In this document: one piece after another, positions 1 through 11,212 of the stretch | Layout: each line of letters opens with the position of its first letter | How positions within the stretch are numbered: position 1 is the first letter of the stretch | Source of the DNA: Montifringilla adamsi | Taxonomy: Eukaryota; Chordata; Aves; Passeriformes; Passeridae | DNA length: 64,000 nucleotides | Direction: 5' to 3' | Assembly (NCBI GenBank): GCA_017590115.1 | Contig: JAGGNK010006604.1 | Coordinates: 310,001 to 374,000, forward strand | Position numbers and translations under genes: made by a program | The notes under the pieces: model-generated | Told to the model about the DNA's origin: nothing | What the model saw: the letters and a program-made list of their open reading frames with translations, nothing else | Databases searched by the model: none

Positions 1-830
1 CTCACCCAGGTCCTGCCCAGCCTTTGGCACAAGAAGTGGTGCCTGGAAAGGATGTTCTGCCCCATGCCCAGCCCCTGGGAGCCTCTCCTGGGAGAGGAAA
101 GTGTGAACAGCAGCCGAGGGCCATCTCAGCATCACTCCTCAATCCTGCCCCATCAGCAGAGACACAGACCCACCAACTATTTACTGACTTCTGCCCCAAG
201 CTGGGGGAGCCCCTGGGGATGCTGGGCTGGTCCCACACCGTGGGGAGCACCAGGGGGGACTTCAGCACAGCTGAGGAATCTCCCCCCTGCCCTCCTGAGT
301 GCGTTTCTCATCCACAGGCACCCATGGTCTGCGGGGCAGCACCCAACAGGCCATGGGGGACACAGAGAGGGTTGGGTGAGGGGACACAGGCCCGGGGTCA
401 CTTCCCGTTTCTGGCCACACACAGTTCTTCTGGCTGATTATTTCCACTTGGGTTTTCCACTGTAAGAGGTCAAGCCATGCTGCCCACTCCTGCAGTTGGG
501 TAAGGAGCGATTCAGAAAAGCTTTGCTTTTTACAGTGCACAGACACAGCTATTTAAAATTTAAAAAAAAAAAAAAGAAAGAAAAAGAGAAAGGTAAAGTC
601 AAAACACACCCCCACCCCACATCAGATTCATGGCAAGACCCAAGAAGGAAAACTGTGAGATTCAAGTCAGACTTCAAGTGCCTGGAATCAAAACCATGTG
701 AGAGGTGGGCATTTACCCTTCCTCCAGGTTTAGATCCAAGCACTTTCCTGGCTTCAGAGCCAGGCAGAACAAAGGCAGAGCAGTCCCACGGCCCCAGCCC
801 GGGGAGCCACGCACCGACGTGGGCACGCAG
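1..830. other. single-copy DNA, no gene recognised
   Basis: The first 550 bp are GC-rich and carry overlapping short open frames in several frames on both strands, which is what stop-poor GC-rich DNA gives by chance. An A-rich tract (about 556-592, a run of A followed by GAAA/GA pieces) follows. No splice-bounded exon, CR1 tail or RNA gene was seen. Confidence 0.5.
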
Positions 831-962
831 CCTCTCACACCTGCAGATCAAGCAAGAGAAGCTCACAACAGCATTCTGGGCATGTAGAGCCCTCTCACAC
901 TCACAGATCAAGCAGGAGAGGTTCCCAACAGGATCCCAGGCATGTAGAGCCCTCTCACACTC
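831..962. repeat. tandem repeat, 60-bp unit, two full copies plus edges
   Basis: The decamer CCTCTCACAC ends at 840, 900 and 960, exactly 60 bp apart. Copies 841-900 and 901-960 differ at about 11 of 60 positions (about 82% identity) and share the block GCATGTAGAGCCCTCTCACAC-like end. A partial third copy starts at 961. The divergence suggests an older duplication than the 129-bp one downstream. Confidence 0.85.
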
Positions 963-1141
963 ACAAAACCATCTTTCAAAATTTCTTCTAACTCCATTTC
1001 TGTCTCAACAATATCTATCCTATTCCATAACATTGCTAAATCAACATTTCTTATCTCAAAATTTACATAAGGTACATACTGTATAGACCTTCTATCAAAC
1101 CCTACGATCTCTCTACAAGTCCATTTCCCACACAGGACCAT
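908..1141 (-). other. unrecognised 77-codon open frame in AT-rich DNA
   Basis: A minus-strand ATG frame runs from 1141 down to 908. Most of it lies in AT-rich DNA (about 964-1135), where a frame this long is less expected by chance. Its last third runs into the 60-bp repeat. The predicted peptide has an acidic, helix-like middle (NVDLAMLW then a Glu-rich stretch). I do not recognise a family. A degraded endogenous retroelement fragment is possible because it sits between two tandem-repeat blocks of the kind seen in some retroviral termini, but no LTR ends, primer-binding site or pol motif is visible. A chance frame is equally possible. Confidence 0.2.
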
Positions 1142-1160
1142 GGAGATTCCAGGTGCTCAT

Positions 1161-1424
1161 GTGGCCACCACGGCCAGGAGCAGTGCTGATGCAGGGAGAA
1201 CTCCAGATCTCAGAGCCCAAAAGTGACCCCAGCAAACGAGATGCCTCAGAGGTGCCAGCACAGGGGGGCAATCACTGCCCTGCTCCTGTGTGGCCGCCAC
1301 GGCCAGGAGCAGTGCTGATGCCAGCAGGGAGAACTCCAGGCCTCAGAGCCCAAAAGTGACCCCAGCAAACGAGATGCCTCAGAGGTGCCAGCACAGGGGG
1401 GCAATCACTGCCCTGCTCCTGTGC
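1161..1424. repeat. tandem duplication, 129-bp unit, two copies
   Basis: Copy 1 is 1161-1289 and copy 2 is 1290 to about 1424. They are nearly identical, differing by GTGGCCACC versus GTGGCCGCC, AGATCT versus AGGCCT, and a 4-bp CCAG insertion in copy 2 near 1321. High identity implies a recent duplication, or one homogenised by conversion. Confidence 0.9.
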
Positions 1425-2290
1425 CCCCCCTACTTTTGGTACTGTTTGCACTTTGGCAAAATCTCCCCAGCGGTACAAACACCAGACTTGCTTTTCTTGG
1501 TCCAACTTCAAGAGGTTTTCAAGACAACAGTAACTAAATTCATAGATTTGAAATGCATGTTAGTAATTGACCATTTTAAAACAGCACACTGCAAAAGGCA
1601 TATTTCCTTGTGGAATATTTTTCTAAATTCCATTTTCTATTGTAAATAATAGACCTGCAATCTGTGAGCCCAGACATTACAGGAGTACTGAAATGCTGGA
1701 TACTTCATAATGGAAAATGCTTTTTGGGTCTGAATTTTACCATTATTTATGTATTTTGTTTTGGACATGAATAGTTCATAAGTGCACATTAAATCCACAA
1801 GGTATCTCAGCATATGAAGACCTCCTCACCACTAACAGAGGCTCCCTGAGCACATGGTGGGGTTTTTGTCAGGTAACTATGGTGATGTGCAAGGGTGGGA
1901 TTCTTTTGTGGGTTTGGGGCCTTAGAGGGGCTTGGGGCAGGGGGGCTAAGCTGGACACTGTCCTTTTTATCTATCTTGGGGTGCTGGTTAACATAAAAAT
2001 ATCTTCTGCTAAGATAAAAAATGAGGGTAACAGTTGATAGACACCGTGTGTAAAAAGCCAGATCAGCCTGACAAACAGCTGCAGCACTTTATATTTGTCT
2101 TCATGTATATGCAATTGTCTTTACAAAGTATTTCTGCACAACCCGCCATCACCAAGGTCAAAATTTGGAGCCCAAAAATAACATACATGAATGTAGACTA
2201 GGATGAGGTCAGAGTGGATCTGCCAAAGCAGCTCTTGAGCGTGAATATTTAAGTCCCATCCCTGAGAGCGAGGTGTTCCCCTGCTGCTTC
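1425..2290. other. AT-rich single-copy segment, possible regulatory DNA
   Basis: No repeat or gene is seen. The part at about 1980-2230 is AT-rich and non-repetitive and includes CCAAGGTCA at 2152-2160, which fits the extended monomer site of SF-1/ERR-type nuclear receptors (YCAAGGYCA). Whether it is a conserved element cannot be told without alignment. Confidence 0.3.
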
Positions 2291-2692
2291 ATGTGCTTTG
2301 CAGTTTAGCTTGTACAAGAACACAGACGTGAGGTGGCTGTTCTCTGGCAGCCCCCAGCGGCTCATTTCCCACACAGCCTTTGGGGCTGAGCTGCTGGAAG
2401 GGACATCCCTCCCTGTGATGGCAGCAGCCATCCTCCCCACCTCCCCAGGGCAGGAGGTGGCCCCGGAGGAGGGACAGCCATGTGTTCCCCTTAGATGGTT
2501 CCTAAATGTGGTGTGCCTTCACTTCGCTGTGAGCTGCACGGTGCAGAGGGCACTGCAGCAGCCAGCTGCTGTATTGAACACGTCTGTCATGGCCAGGAGC
2601 CGCTGGCCCTTCCTGCCAGCACTGCCACTCTCCTCAGGAGACATCCAGGGGACAGGGACAGCTCTGTGCACCCACAGGACAGACAGCAACAG
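2291..2692. other. GC-rich single-copy segment
   Basis: Mixed GC-rich sequence leading into the 43-bp minisatellite. Open frames here simply run into the stop-free repeat. No exon signals were recognised. Confidence 0.4.
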
Positions 2693-3514
2693 CCTGTGGG
2701 GCTGGGACACCGAGTCAAACAGCAACAGCCACGCTGCTGTGGGGCTGGGACACCGAAACAGGAACAGCCACACTGCTGTGGGGCTGGGACACCAAAACAA
2801 ACACCAACAACCACCACACTGCTGGGGCTGGGACACCAAAACAAACACCAAAAACCACACTGCTTTGGGGCTGGGACACCAAATCAAACAGCAACAACCA
2901 CTCTGCTGTGGGGCTGGGACAGCTCAACAGGAACAGCCACACTCCAGTGGGGCTGGAAGAGCAAAACAACAACCACACTGCTGTGGGGCTGGGACACCAA
3001 AACAAACAACAACAACCACACTGCTGTGGGGCTGGGACACCAAAACAAACAACAACAACCACACTGCTGTGGGGCTGGGACACCAAAACAAACAACAACA
3101 ACCACACTGCTGTGGGGCACCAACAACCACCACACTGCTGGGGCTGGGACACCAGAACAAACACCAACAACCACCACACTGCTGGGGCTGGGACACTGAA
3201 ACAAACACCAACAACCACACTGCTGTGGGGCTGGGACAGCTCAACAGGATCAGCCACCACGCTGCTGTGGGGCTGGGACACCGAAACAAACACCAACAAC
3301 CACACTGCTGTGGAGCTGGGACACCAGAACAAACACCAACAACCACACTGCTGGGGCTGGGACACCGAATCAAACACTAACAATCACACTGCTGTGGGGC
3401 TGGGACAGCTCAACAGGAACAGCCACACTCCAGTGGGGCTGGAAGAGCAAAACAACAACCACACTGCTGTGGGGCTGGGACACCAAAACAAACAACAACA
3501 ACCACACTGCTGCT
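2693..3514. repeat. minisatellite, 43-bp unit, about 19 copies
   Basis: The unit contains CACTGCTGTGGGGCTGGGAC followed by an ACCAAAACAAACAACAACAAC-like A/C-rich half; adjacent perfect units near 3031 and 3074 give a 43-bp period. Units vary by loss or gain of a few bases. A block of about 120 bp at 2905-3024 (the variant with GACAGCTCAACAGGAACAG and GGAAGAGC) recurs identically at 3391-3512, a higher-order repeat offset by 486 bp. The unit has no stop codon in any frame and 43 is not a multiple of 3, so all frames stay open on both strands (for example about 360 codons plus, 222 codons minus). These frames are by-products and not evidence of a gene. Confidence 0.95.
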
Positions 3515-4970
3515 GGGGCTGGAAGAGCTCCACAAACCAACTGGGGGAAAAGAAAAAAAACTGTGTGAAAAGCACTTTTGTAGCCCAAATCTGGGAACTT
3601 GTCTCAAGCAGAGGTAGGGGTGCACCCAAGCAGCTGCTCTGGGCTGGGCTGGACACGCTGCAGCTGGACTGAGTCAGGGTGGGCTGATCCAGCAAAAGGA
3701 TTCAGGACAAGGCTGATGCTGGCCGGAGCAGACACCAGGGTGCCCCCGAAATCCCCTGGTAGCTCCAGTGCACTCTGGGGTGGCAGGGCAGCTGCCAGAG
3801 AGGGGTGCTGGGGCTGGAGAGGAGCAGGGGCTGGGACCAGCGGGGTTCTACAGAGCTCCACGGGGCTCTGCAGACACAGCAAACACAGAGGGAAAGAAAG
3901 GCCTGTGATCACAGCAATAATTGCTGAGGAATATCAGAAGGGGTTTGTTTGCACAGTGTTCTCTGAGTCTCACAATAAAAAGACATAAAAAGGACAGTAA
4001 TTGGCCACTAGGGATAGAGTTAATGGTAAATACTCTGATAAAAAAAACCCAGGCTTCACTGCAAGTAGATCACTTATCATGGGGTTTCTCCAATAGAAAG
4101 ACTTTTCCCCACACCTTTGCACTTTTATGCTTGATTTGCCAGTGACTTCTGCAATTACAGCATCTAAACAAATCAGGAAAGAGCCTTTTGTTGGTCTGAA
4201 TTAGAAAATGAGTCTGTCGAGGTGGAGAACTGCCATAATTTTAAATTGCCTTTTCCGAGCTTGGCACTCTGGGCTTTGGGGCTGGGGGCACATTTGGCTT
4301 GGATTGTTATCCTACATTTTGACTTGGCTGAACACGGAAATGTGTGCCTGGGAACTGCAGGCTCTAACACACCAGGAATCACTGGGATTTTATTAAAAAT
4401 AGGTTTGGGCATCAGCGAGGACAGCGCTTGAGCAGCACCGCTGGACAGCCTGGTCCTGCTCTGCACTGGAGCCTCAGAGTGGAGGGAAGGGGCAATTTTG
4501 CTAAAATAAAAATGGCTTAAGTGTCTGCAGCGTGTACCTGCGGGGGACGTGCTCCCCCTGGGCTGGCCCTGGTGCAGAGCCAAGCAGGGTCACCTGCGAC
4601 CCCCTGGCCATGCCCTGCAGAGAGACCCCTCGAGGGGCCAGCTCTGCAGGGTGGGGTCAGGGGGAGCAGAGAGGGCCAGTGTCTGTTCTCACACTCTTAA
4701 AAGGAAAAATTGAGCTTTCTTATATTTTCAGTTTCCAGAGAGGAAAGAGAAATGCTTTTTGCACTACTTTGACCTGGAGTTGTGGCATTTTACAGTCTCA
4801 TAGATAATGTCAAGGTTAAGAAAAATTATCTGCACACCCAAGGACTACAACACTGACCTCACTCAAGCAAAGCTCACATTAGTGATTCCTGGTAACTAAG
4901 ACATCCATGAGTATGAAGCAAAAGGACATGGTGTTATGTCCTAATTGCACATTGAGTCTTAGGATAATGC
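3515..4970. other. single-copy DNA, no gene recognised
   Basis: The sequence alternates between a GC-rich part (3600-3900) and a more AT-rich part (3950-4440). Short frames of up to about 136 codons overlap on both strands and match nothing I recognise. Confidence 0.45.
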
Positions 4971-5038
4971 AGAGGGGTGGAACAAGATGGTCATTAAGGT
5001 CTCTTCCAACCCAAACCATTCTGTGATTCCATGATTTT
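4971..5038 (+). mobile_element. CR1 LINE 3' tail fragment
   Basis: The sequence GGTCTCTTCCAACCCAAACC followed by ATTCTGTGATTCCATGATT is the typical end of avian CR1 (target-primed 3' end with the ATTCTATG-type terminal repeat), in sense orientation on the plus strand. Only the last 70 bp or so is present, so the copy is severely 5'-truncated and encodes nothing. Confidence 0.85.
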
Positions 5039-8000
5039 CATCTCATGGTGCTTTGGCAATCAGAGTACAAAAGGTCAAGATCTCTTCTTATTTCTGCTCT
5101 TGTTTCATATGCAAGCAGATATTTTCATAAATCTGAAATTATAGGCCTGTAGAACATAAAAAGCCTTTTTAAAAAATTCCATTAATTAAAATGTCTTTAG
5201 ATTGAAATGAACAGTAAGAAAATCCACTGTCCCAAGGTGTGCAGTTAACCATCAGGATTCAGTCACATTTTTCTATTTCTGCCTTTAGATCCAAGGGCCA
5301 AGAGCACGTTCAGGCTACAGCAGAAGGAATTCAAAGAGACATCTGGGCTGGTAAACACCACCCTGCTGAGCACGTGTGGAGTGCCCCTGCTCATCCTGGA
5401 CACCCGTGGAATCTGATGGCATTTCTTGAGCCAAAAGAAGGTAAAGTCGTGGAGCAAAACCTCAGTGCAATCCCTCCCTTAGCTGCCCTTCCTGCTGGAC
5501 ACTTCCCAATCTGCTGTCCAACAGGCAAGGGCCAAGAGCCTGCCTAGAAAATTAAATCCTTTTGCTTGTTAATAATCCTTGCGTAAATACCAAAATCCAT
5601 TCCATTGATTTCTTTGTTAAAATTAAATAAAACCAAGGTATTCAGAACTGCACACCTTCCTAAGTTAGTGTGGGATGTGAGAGTAAAAAGGTCTGGGAAC
5701 ACTGCTGGACACGACTTCTGCCTCACACATGGATGGGGTTGGTGGAATGAAGCTGCAGCCCACGTTTGAATGTTTGGAAAGCACTGCCCAAAAGATCTTT
5801 TATGTTTAATTGAGGAGTTGTTGAAAATAGAAAAAATATTTGCAACATCCAGAGAATTGAAAATGCAATAGAGGTGACCTGATGAGCTGTCTGTGACCTC
5901 CTTATCTCTCACCAGAAAAATCCCAGCCCCTGCTTGTCTTGCACAGGGTGAATTTCAGACTGCTGAGGATGTCCTGGGCTGACTATATGATGCTTTTATC
6001 CCCAATCGTCTTGTTCTGTTTATACTGAATAGTCTGCAATCACAACACCTGCCACCGTGCTGGACGTCTCCCTGGGTAGCACTTCTTTCCCCCAATAAAT
6101 GGGATTCATCCTCATTGTTTCCCACGAGGCAGCTGGATTGTGGCCCAGCAGAGAGGGACAGCAGGGGTTAAAGGCAGCCCCAAACCCTACACTCTAGTGT
6201 ATTGAATCCTGTCCCTTTACATCATTTTAATATGAATTTTATATATGGTTATCCAAAAGTACATGTATTACGACCCTGAAAGCTCTTTATTTTAAGCAAT
6301 CATATAATTACTGGCTGTTTTCAAATTGCTCTGCTCTCCTCTAATCTTGTTTTCATAATGAAATTTATTTAAGTCTAATATAGGCATAATGTAGAGTAAT
6401 GTATCTTCTGCACCTCAGAATGGATGTTGGAAGTGTAAATTCATTACTTCCCCTTCAGCAGATCTCCTTTTTATCTCTCTTCTATAGACATTACAGTCAT
6501 ATTTTTCTCCTGAATACACTGATGAGGATCCAAAACTAATTTTCACCAAAATGAGAACTCCTTAAAAACATGCTCTTATCATATTGTGCAGACTCTCTCA
6601 GCTCCACCAGTGTTCCTCACTTTAACCTCAGCTTTCATTTTTAAGTGTGGGGTTTTTTTTTTCCTCCCAGCATTTCTCTCCATCTGCAGGACCCAGTCTT
6701 CTCCCTCCCCTGTGCCCAGCCCTCCAAGGAGTGGGTTCCTTCAGAGGGGGGTTCCTTTGCACAGGTCCACCCTGGGGCAAAAGAAGGGACACAAATGCAT
6801 TCCTCCAGGAATAATCTGGCAACTCAGCAGTTTGCCCTGACTTCAAGTGCCTCCCTGCTCCTGGTCCTGCTTCAAGACAAAGCAAAATCAAGCATTTAAG
6901 GTCCATTTGTGCTGCTTGGGCAGGCAGATACCTCATTCCCTACTCTCATTCGTCACTTCAGTCATGCACCAGAGCCAGCAGAACCTCTGACGTCAGGTCT
7001 GCCATTGGTAATTGGGCTTAATGACTTTCAAAGATATCTTTTCACATGGCAGAAGGTCTGGATTCTGAAAGAGAACCACCAACACCTCAAAAAACCCAGC
7101 CCTAAAATAATTGCAGTTTCAATGTAGATGGCTGTAATTGTATTCCTGCCTACCTGGCTCTTCTTGCATTGTGGTATGGGAAAATAAAGAAAGATGAATT
7201 TCAATCACACTCTTGCCCTGAAAGCTATTATCACAAGATTGATTAACTGAGACTACTTTGTTTGAACAATAGGTTGTGGAGAGACAAAAAATACATTTTC
7301 CCTCAGTCTTAATCCATGAAACAGTGATTAGACATTTATTTCTCAATTGGCATGGTCGAAATCGATACGTGTTTTCCAAAGATGTGCACAATTTGCTTTA
7401 AGAACTTGTCCTTGCACGGTCCTCAGGTACCACGAGCCGTTTGGTGATTATTTGTTTCTAGGTTTTGATAGATTCTCCCTTTTTGTCCCTGACTTCACAC
7501 TGCTGGAACTTTTGCTGGCTTGCCAGGCGGTTCCTGGTGTACAGGCCGGGCGGTTGAAGAGCAGCGATGTCTCTGCATTCAGCACCTGGGCTGGGCTTCA
7601 GCAGGAGGAGGGATGCGGGGTGGCAGCTCCAGCCCACGCCAGCTGGAGGTGGCAGCGCTGCTCCCTCCCTGCAGGGGACACGCCTGGTGCCATGCAGAGG
7701 GACACCGTGTGCCCAGGGACCCTTTGTGCTGTGCCCCTCCTCAGCCAGAGCCCTCTCCTGAGCCCTCGGGTCGCTGGACAATCCTTTGCAGCAAGGAACG
7801 TCCGCCCTTGACCATTGGAGAGGTCAACTAAACAAATCAGCTGCTTTGGGGCACAGGGGTTTCAGGGGAGCCCTGGGAAGTAAAAGACCTTTCCCTACGT
7901 CTCTCCTTTGCCCATACAAATACCCTCAGGGCTGTTCTGAAAATTGTCTTCTTTTGAATTTCTGTCCCAGTTTCTTCCAGCAAGTTCAAAAGTGCCCTGA

Positions 8001-8944
8001 GACCACCTGCTACATCCATCCGTAACCAATTTGATATCATGAATCATTGAATCACGTAATATAATGTAATAATGAGCAGGTTGGATGGCAGCTTTATGAG
8101 CTGATGCTCTCTAAAATAAGTTCATGCTGAAACAGAATCCTTCAGCCAATTTTTTCCACTTCCCCTGCTGTTCAGGGGCAAACTAGGAAAACTAAGGGAA
8201 AAGCCAGAGCTGAGAGCAGCACCGCTACGTGTCTGAAACCTGCTCGGCCATCTGAGGAGATATTAAAGGAATACAGATATCTGAGCACATTTCACTGAAG
8301 AAGGCAGCCTTAATTTTAGCTGGCTGGCAGATGGGGTTTCTCATTAGCCTGTCTTTTCATCTTATTTCATGCAATTAAGTAGGTTTGGGAGGGACCCTAT
8401 GGGACTGGCCGCCTTCCAAAGGCTTGCAGAGCCCAGGCTGCACGGCTCCCTGCTCCAGAGCTGCTGCCCTGGCCCGTGGAGCTGTTTTCCCTGGCACACA
8501 CAGAGCCAAAGGAAGGCTTTTCTGTGTGGATCAGGTCTGCCGAGCTCCAGTGCTGCGTGGAGCAGCCTGCCATCCCACAGCAGCCCTTCCCCAGCCCTGG
8601 GACAAACACTGGGCCTGGCAGGGATGGTGGTGGAGATACAAGAGGAGCTGAATGTGTCCTGTCCTTCTTCAGCTCTTTCCAGAGCACCAGAGACCCTGCA
8701 AGAAGAGAGGGGTTCTCCATCAGGGTCTTTCCAAGAGGGGCAGGAACATCTTGATCCAGCAGGAACGTCTCAGTAGACTCACACTTCCTCTACACAGCTG
8801 CAATTTATAAATGACCTGCTCAGCATCCTCCCTCTGAGCTGGCTCCCACGGCCCAGGGACGTGCTCTGATGGTGCCACCACACTGCACAGTGACACCTGG
8901 CCCCCCACAGCACCCGTGGGATGAGAGAGGGGCAGGGAACAGCC
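5039..8944. other. long single-copy stretch, no gene recognised
   Basis: This 3.9-kb stretch holds no CR1, tandem repeat or recognised exon. Its composition is mostly intermediate, with an AT-rich island at about 6190-6600 that looks non-repetitive and could be a conserved non-coding element. A 154-codon plus frame (7347-7811) crosses into GC-rich sequence and is not recognised. At 8040-8095 there is a weak resemblance to CR1 words, but the orientation is inconsistent. Confidence 0.4.
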
Positions 8945-9046
8945 CTGGGGACGTGGCTCAGTGCAGGACTCAGCAGTGCTGGGTAAGCAGTGCACTCGAT
9001 GATCTCAGAGGGCTTTTCCAACCCAAACCATCCTGTCACTGTATGG
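8945..9046 (+). mobile_element. CR1 LINE 3' tail fragment
   Basis: CAGTGCTGGGTAA, then ACTCGATGATCTCAGAGGGC and TTTTCCAACCCAAACCATCC, read as the 3' end of a CR1 of the type that carries the ACTCGATGATCT motif, plus-strand sense. The left edge is approximate. No coding part remains. Confidence 0.8.
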
Positions 9047-9137
9047 ACACACCCCGGGGGGCACCATGGCAGAGCCCCCAGCTCCCAGCACACCCCCAGG
9101 AGGGAGCAGAGACAGGTGGCCACAGCCCCCAGGGAGG

Positions 9138-9955
9138 TCCTGGGCAGGGTCACTCCTGGGCAGGGTCACTCCCCAGGCAGGCTCATTCCCTGGGCAGGGG
9201 TCATTCCTTGGGCAGGATCACCCCCTGGGCAGGGTCACTAACTGGGCAGGGTCACCCCTGGGCAGGGTCACCCCTGGGCAGGGTCACTCCTAGGCCGGGT
9301 CACTCCTGGGCAGGGTCACCCCTGGGCAGGGTCACCCCTGGGCAGGGTCGCCCCTGGGCAGGGTCACTCCTAGGCCGGGTCACTCCTGGGCAGGGTCACC
9401 CCTGGGCAGGGTCACCCCCTGGGCAGGGTCACCCCTGGGCAGGGTCACTCCTGGGCAGGGTCACTCCCTCAGCAGGGTCACTAACTGGGCAGGATCACCC
9501 CTGGGCAGGGTCACTCCTAGGCAGGGTCACTCCTGGGCAGGGTCACCCCTGGGCAGGGTCACCCCCTGGGCAGGGTCACCCCTGGGCAGGGGTCATTCCT
9601 TGGGCAGGATCACCCCCTGGGCAGGGTCACTCCTGGGCAGGGGTCATTCCTTGGGCAGGATCACCCCCTGGGCAGGATCACCCCCTGGGCAGGATCACCC
9701 CCTGGGCAGGATCACCCCCTGGGCAGGATCACCCCCTGGGCAGGATCACCCCCTGGGCAGGATCACCCCCTGGGCAGGGTCACTCCTGGGCAGGGTCACT
9801 CCCAGAGCAGGGTCACTCCCAGAGCAGGGTCACTAACTGGGCAGGGTCACTCCTGGGAGGGTCACTAACTGGGCAGGGTCACCCCCTGGGCAGAGTCACT
9901 CCTGAGCAGGGTCACCCCTGAGCAGGGTCACCCCTGGGCAGGGTCACCCCCTGGC
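9138..9955. repeat. minisatellite, 16/17-bp unit, about 49 copies
   Basis: The core is CTGGGCAGGGTCACCC, with 16- or 17-bp spacing set by CCCCT versus CCCCCT. Variants include a run of eight nearly perfect 17-bp units with GGATCA in place of GGGTCA (about 9655-9775) and AGGCCGGGTCAC units at 9291 and 9371. The latter lie in a larger block repeated at an offset of about 80 bp. Most units carry GGGTCA. The unit is stop-free, which explains long open frames such as the one over 8869-9921. Confidence 0.95.
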
Positions 9956-10958
9956 TGCCAGCCTCCCACCCTGCCCCTCCATCACAGCAGCTTCGCCTCC
10001 TCTGCTGCTCCCCGGGGACATCGGGCACAGCCACCGTGCCAGCCCCTGGTTTCCTGAGAGCCCTGCTGGGAGCTGCGGCATTGCCCCGAGGGGCTGTTGC
10101 TCCGGGTGAAACCTGCTCCCCAGGATTTATAGGGCAGGCCCCATACTTTGCAGTCCACTCCTGCAGCATTATTTCCTTGTTCCCATAGAAACCAGGGGTT
10201 TGTGTGGGGGCCTTTAAAGAGTTGTCTGGAGCTAAGATAATGAAAATAAATCCAAATAAAACCCTGTCAAACCTCTGTACACATGCTTTGGGGGAAGAAA
10301 ATAAAATCCTTGACTCCTTTTCCTGTATTGTGAAGCATTGCAATTTAGTTGGGTAAAAAACCCCAAACTCTCTCATGGATGTGGTCCTTCTGTATTGTTT
10401 GCTTTTTTTCTGAGGTAATTTCAGGAAAATGCTTAGCAACATATACAGAAGGAAGCTGCTAAACCTTTGTATTAATTCTAAAACCCCAATTTCTTATTAA
10501 GTCACAAGAGATAGCTTTTACTTTGTTTCCAGCAAAAGGTAATTTGGGCTTTATTTTATTTAGAATGTTGCCCACCGTGCTGGAGAGGCGAGATTTCTTA
10601 ATTGCTTTGTTGCAAAAACAATTTATGTGGGGGCTTTTAATGAGTTTAATTTTCTTTAAAGTTTTCCATGTATAAATGTGGCAGCATTTTGAAATCAAAT
10701 AAATTATCTACCTAGCTGCCTCACTGCTCCCGTCATTACACTGAACACTTGAAGCTGTTCCGCGAGGCTTATTGTATAGAAATTATCTGTACAGACGAGA
10801 TGGAGTTGGTGGTTAGAAAAAACAATAAGCAAGAGAGAAAAGCAGGGAGATTATTACCTCCATCCTTGAAGCTGTCCTCCTGCTACGGAGCTGGAGCTGC
10901 ATCCGAACGTGGGAAGTTGCAACACAAAGGGTTTTGAGAAAATGGCAAAGTGTCTGGT
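9956..10958. other. single-copy DNA, AT-rich in the second half
   Basis: A GC-rich edge (9956-10130) gives way to AT-rich sequence (10200-10900). The minus-strand frame over 9912-10442 begins in the unique part and ends in the minisatellite, so it is not a credible gene. The segment near 10740-10860 is non-repetitive and includes AACAATAAGC, a SOX-like word. Confidence 0.35.
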
Positions 10959-11212
10959 CAGAGTCACAGACAGGTTTGGGTTGCAAGGGCCCTCAGAGCC
11001 ACCCAGTGCCACCCCTGCCCTGGCAGGGACACTGCCACTGTCCCAGCTGCTCCAGCCCCAGTGTCCAGCCTGGCCTTGGGCACTGCCAGGGATCCAGGGG
11101 CTGCTCTGGGCACCTGTGCCAGGGCCTGCCCACCCTGCCAGGGAACAATTTCCCTCTAATCCCTAATCTAAGTGTCCCCTCCTTCAGTTCAGAGCCGTTG
11201 CCCCCAGGTGCA
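10959..11212 (-). mobile_element. CR1 LINE 3' fragment, minus strand
   Basis: Read on the plus strand it runs from GGTTTGGGTTGCAAGGGCCC through CTGCCCTGGCAGGGACACTG and GCCTGGCCTTGGGCACTGCC to AATCTAAGTGTCCCCTCC and an imperfect TTCAGAGCCGTTGCCCCC. This is the reverse complement of the CR1 3' region. It belongs to the same GC-rich subfamily as the copies at 15.4 kb and 32.1 kb, sharing a 53-bp identical block. No reverse-transcriptase frame is present. Confidence 0.9.

Noticed and set aside
2298..3383. Open frames of 360 codons (plus) and 222 codons (minus) as genes
   Set aside because: They cover a stop-free 43-bp minisatellite, all frames are open, and the peptide cycles through three frames of the same unit.
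7347..7811. 154-codon plus frame
   Set aside because: Unrecognised; it overlaps other frames on both strands in GC-rich sequence.
8040..8095. CR1 fragment
   Set aside because: Words like GGTTGGATGGCAGCTTTATG and GAATCATTGAATCACG resemble CR1, but their mutual orientation is inconsistent with one copy.
8869..9921. 350-codon plus frame
   Set aside because: Nearly all of it is the 16/17-bp minisatellite.
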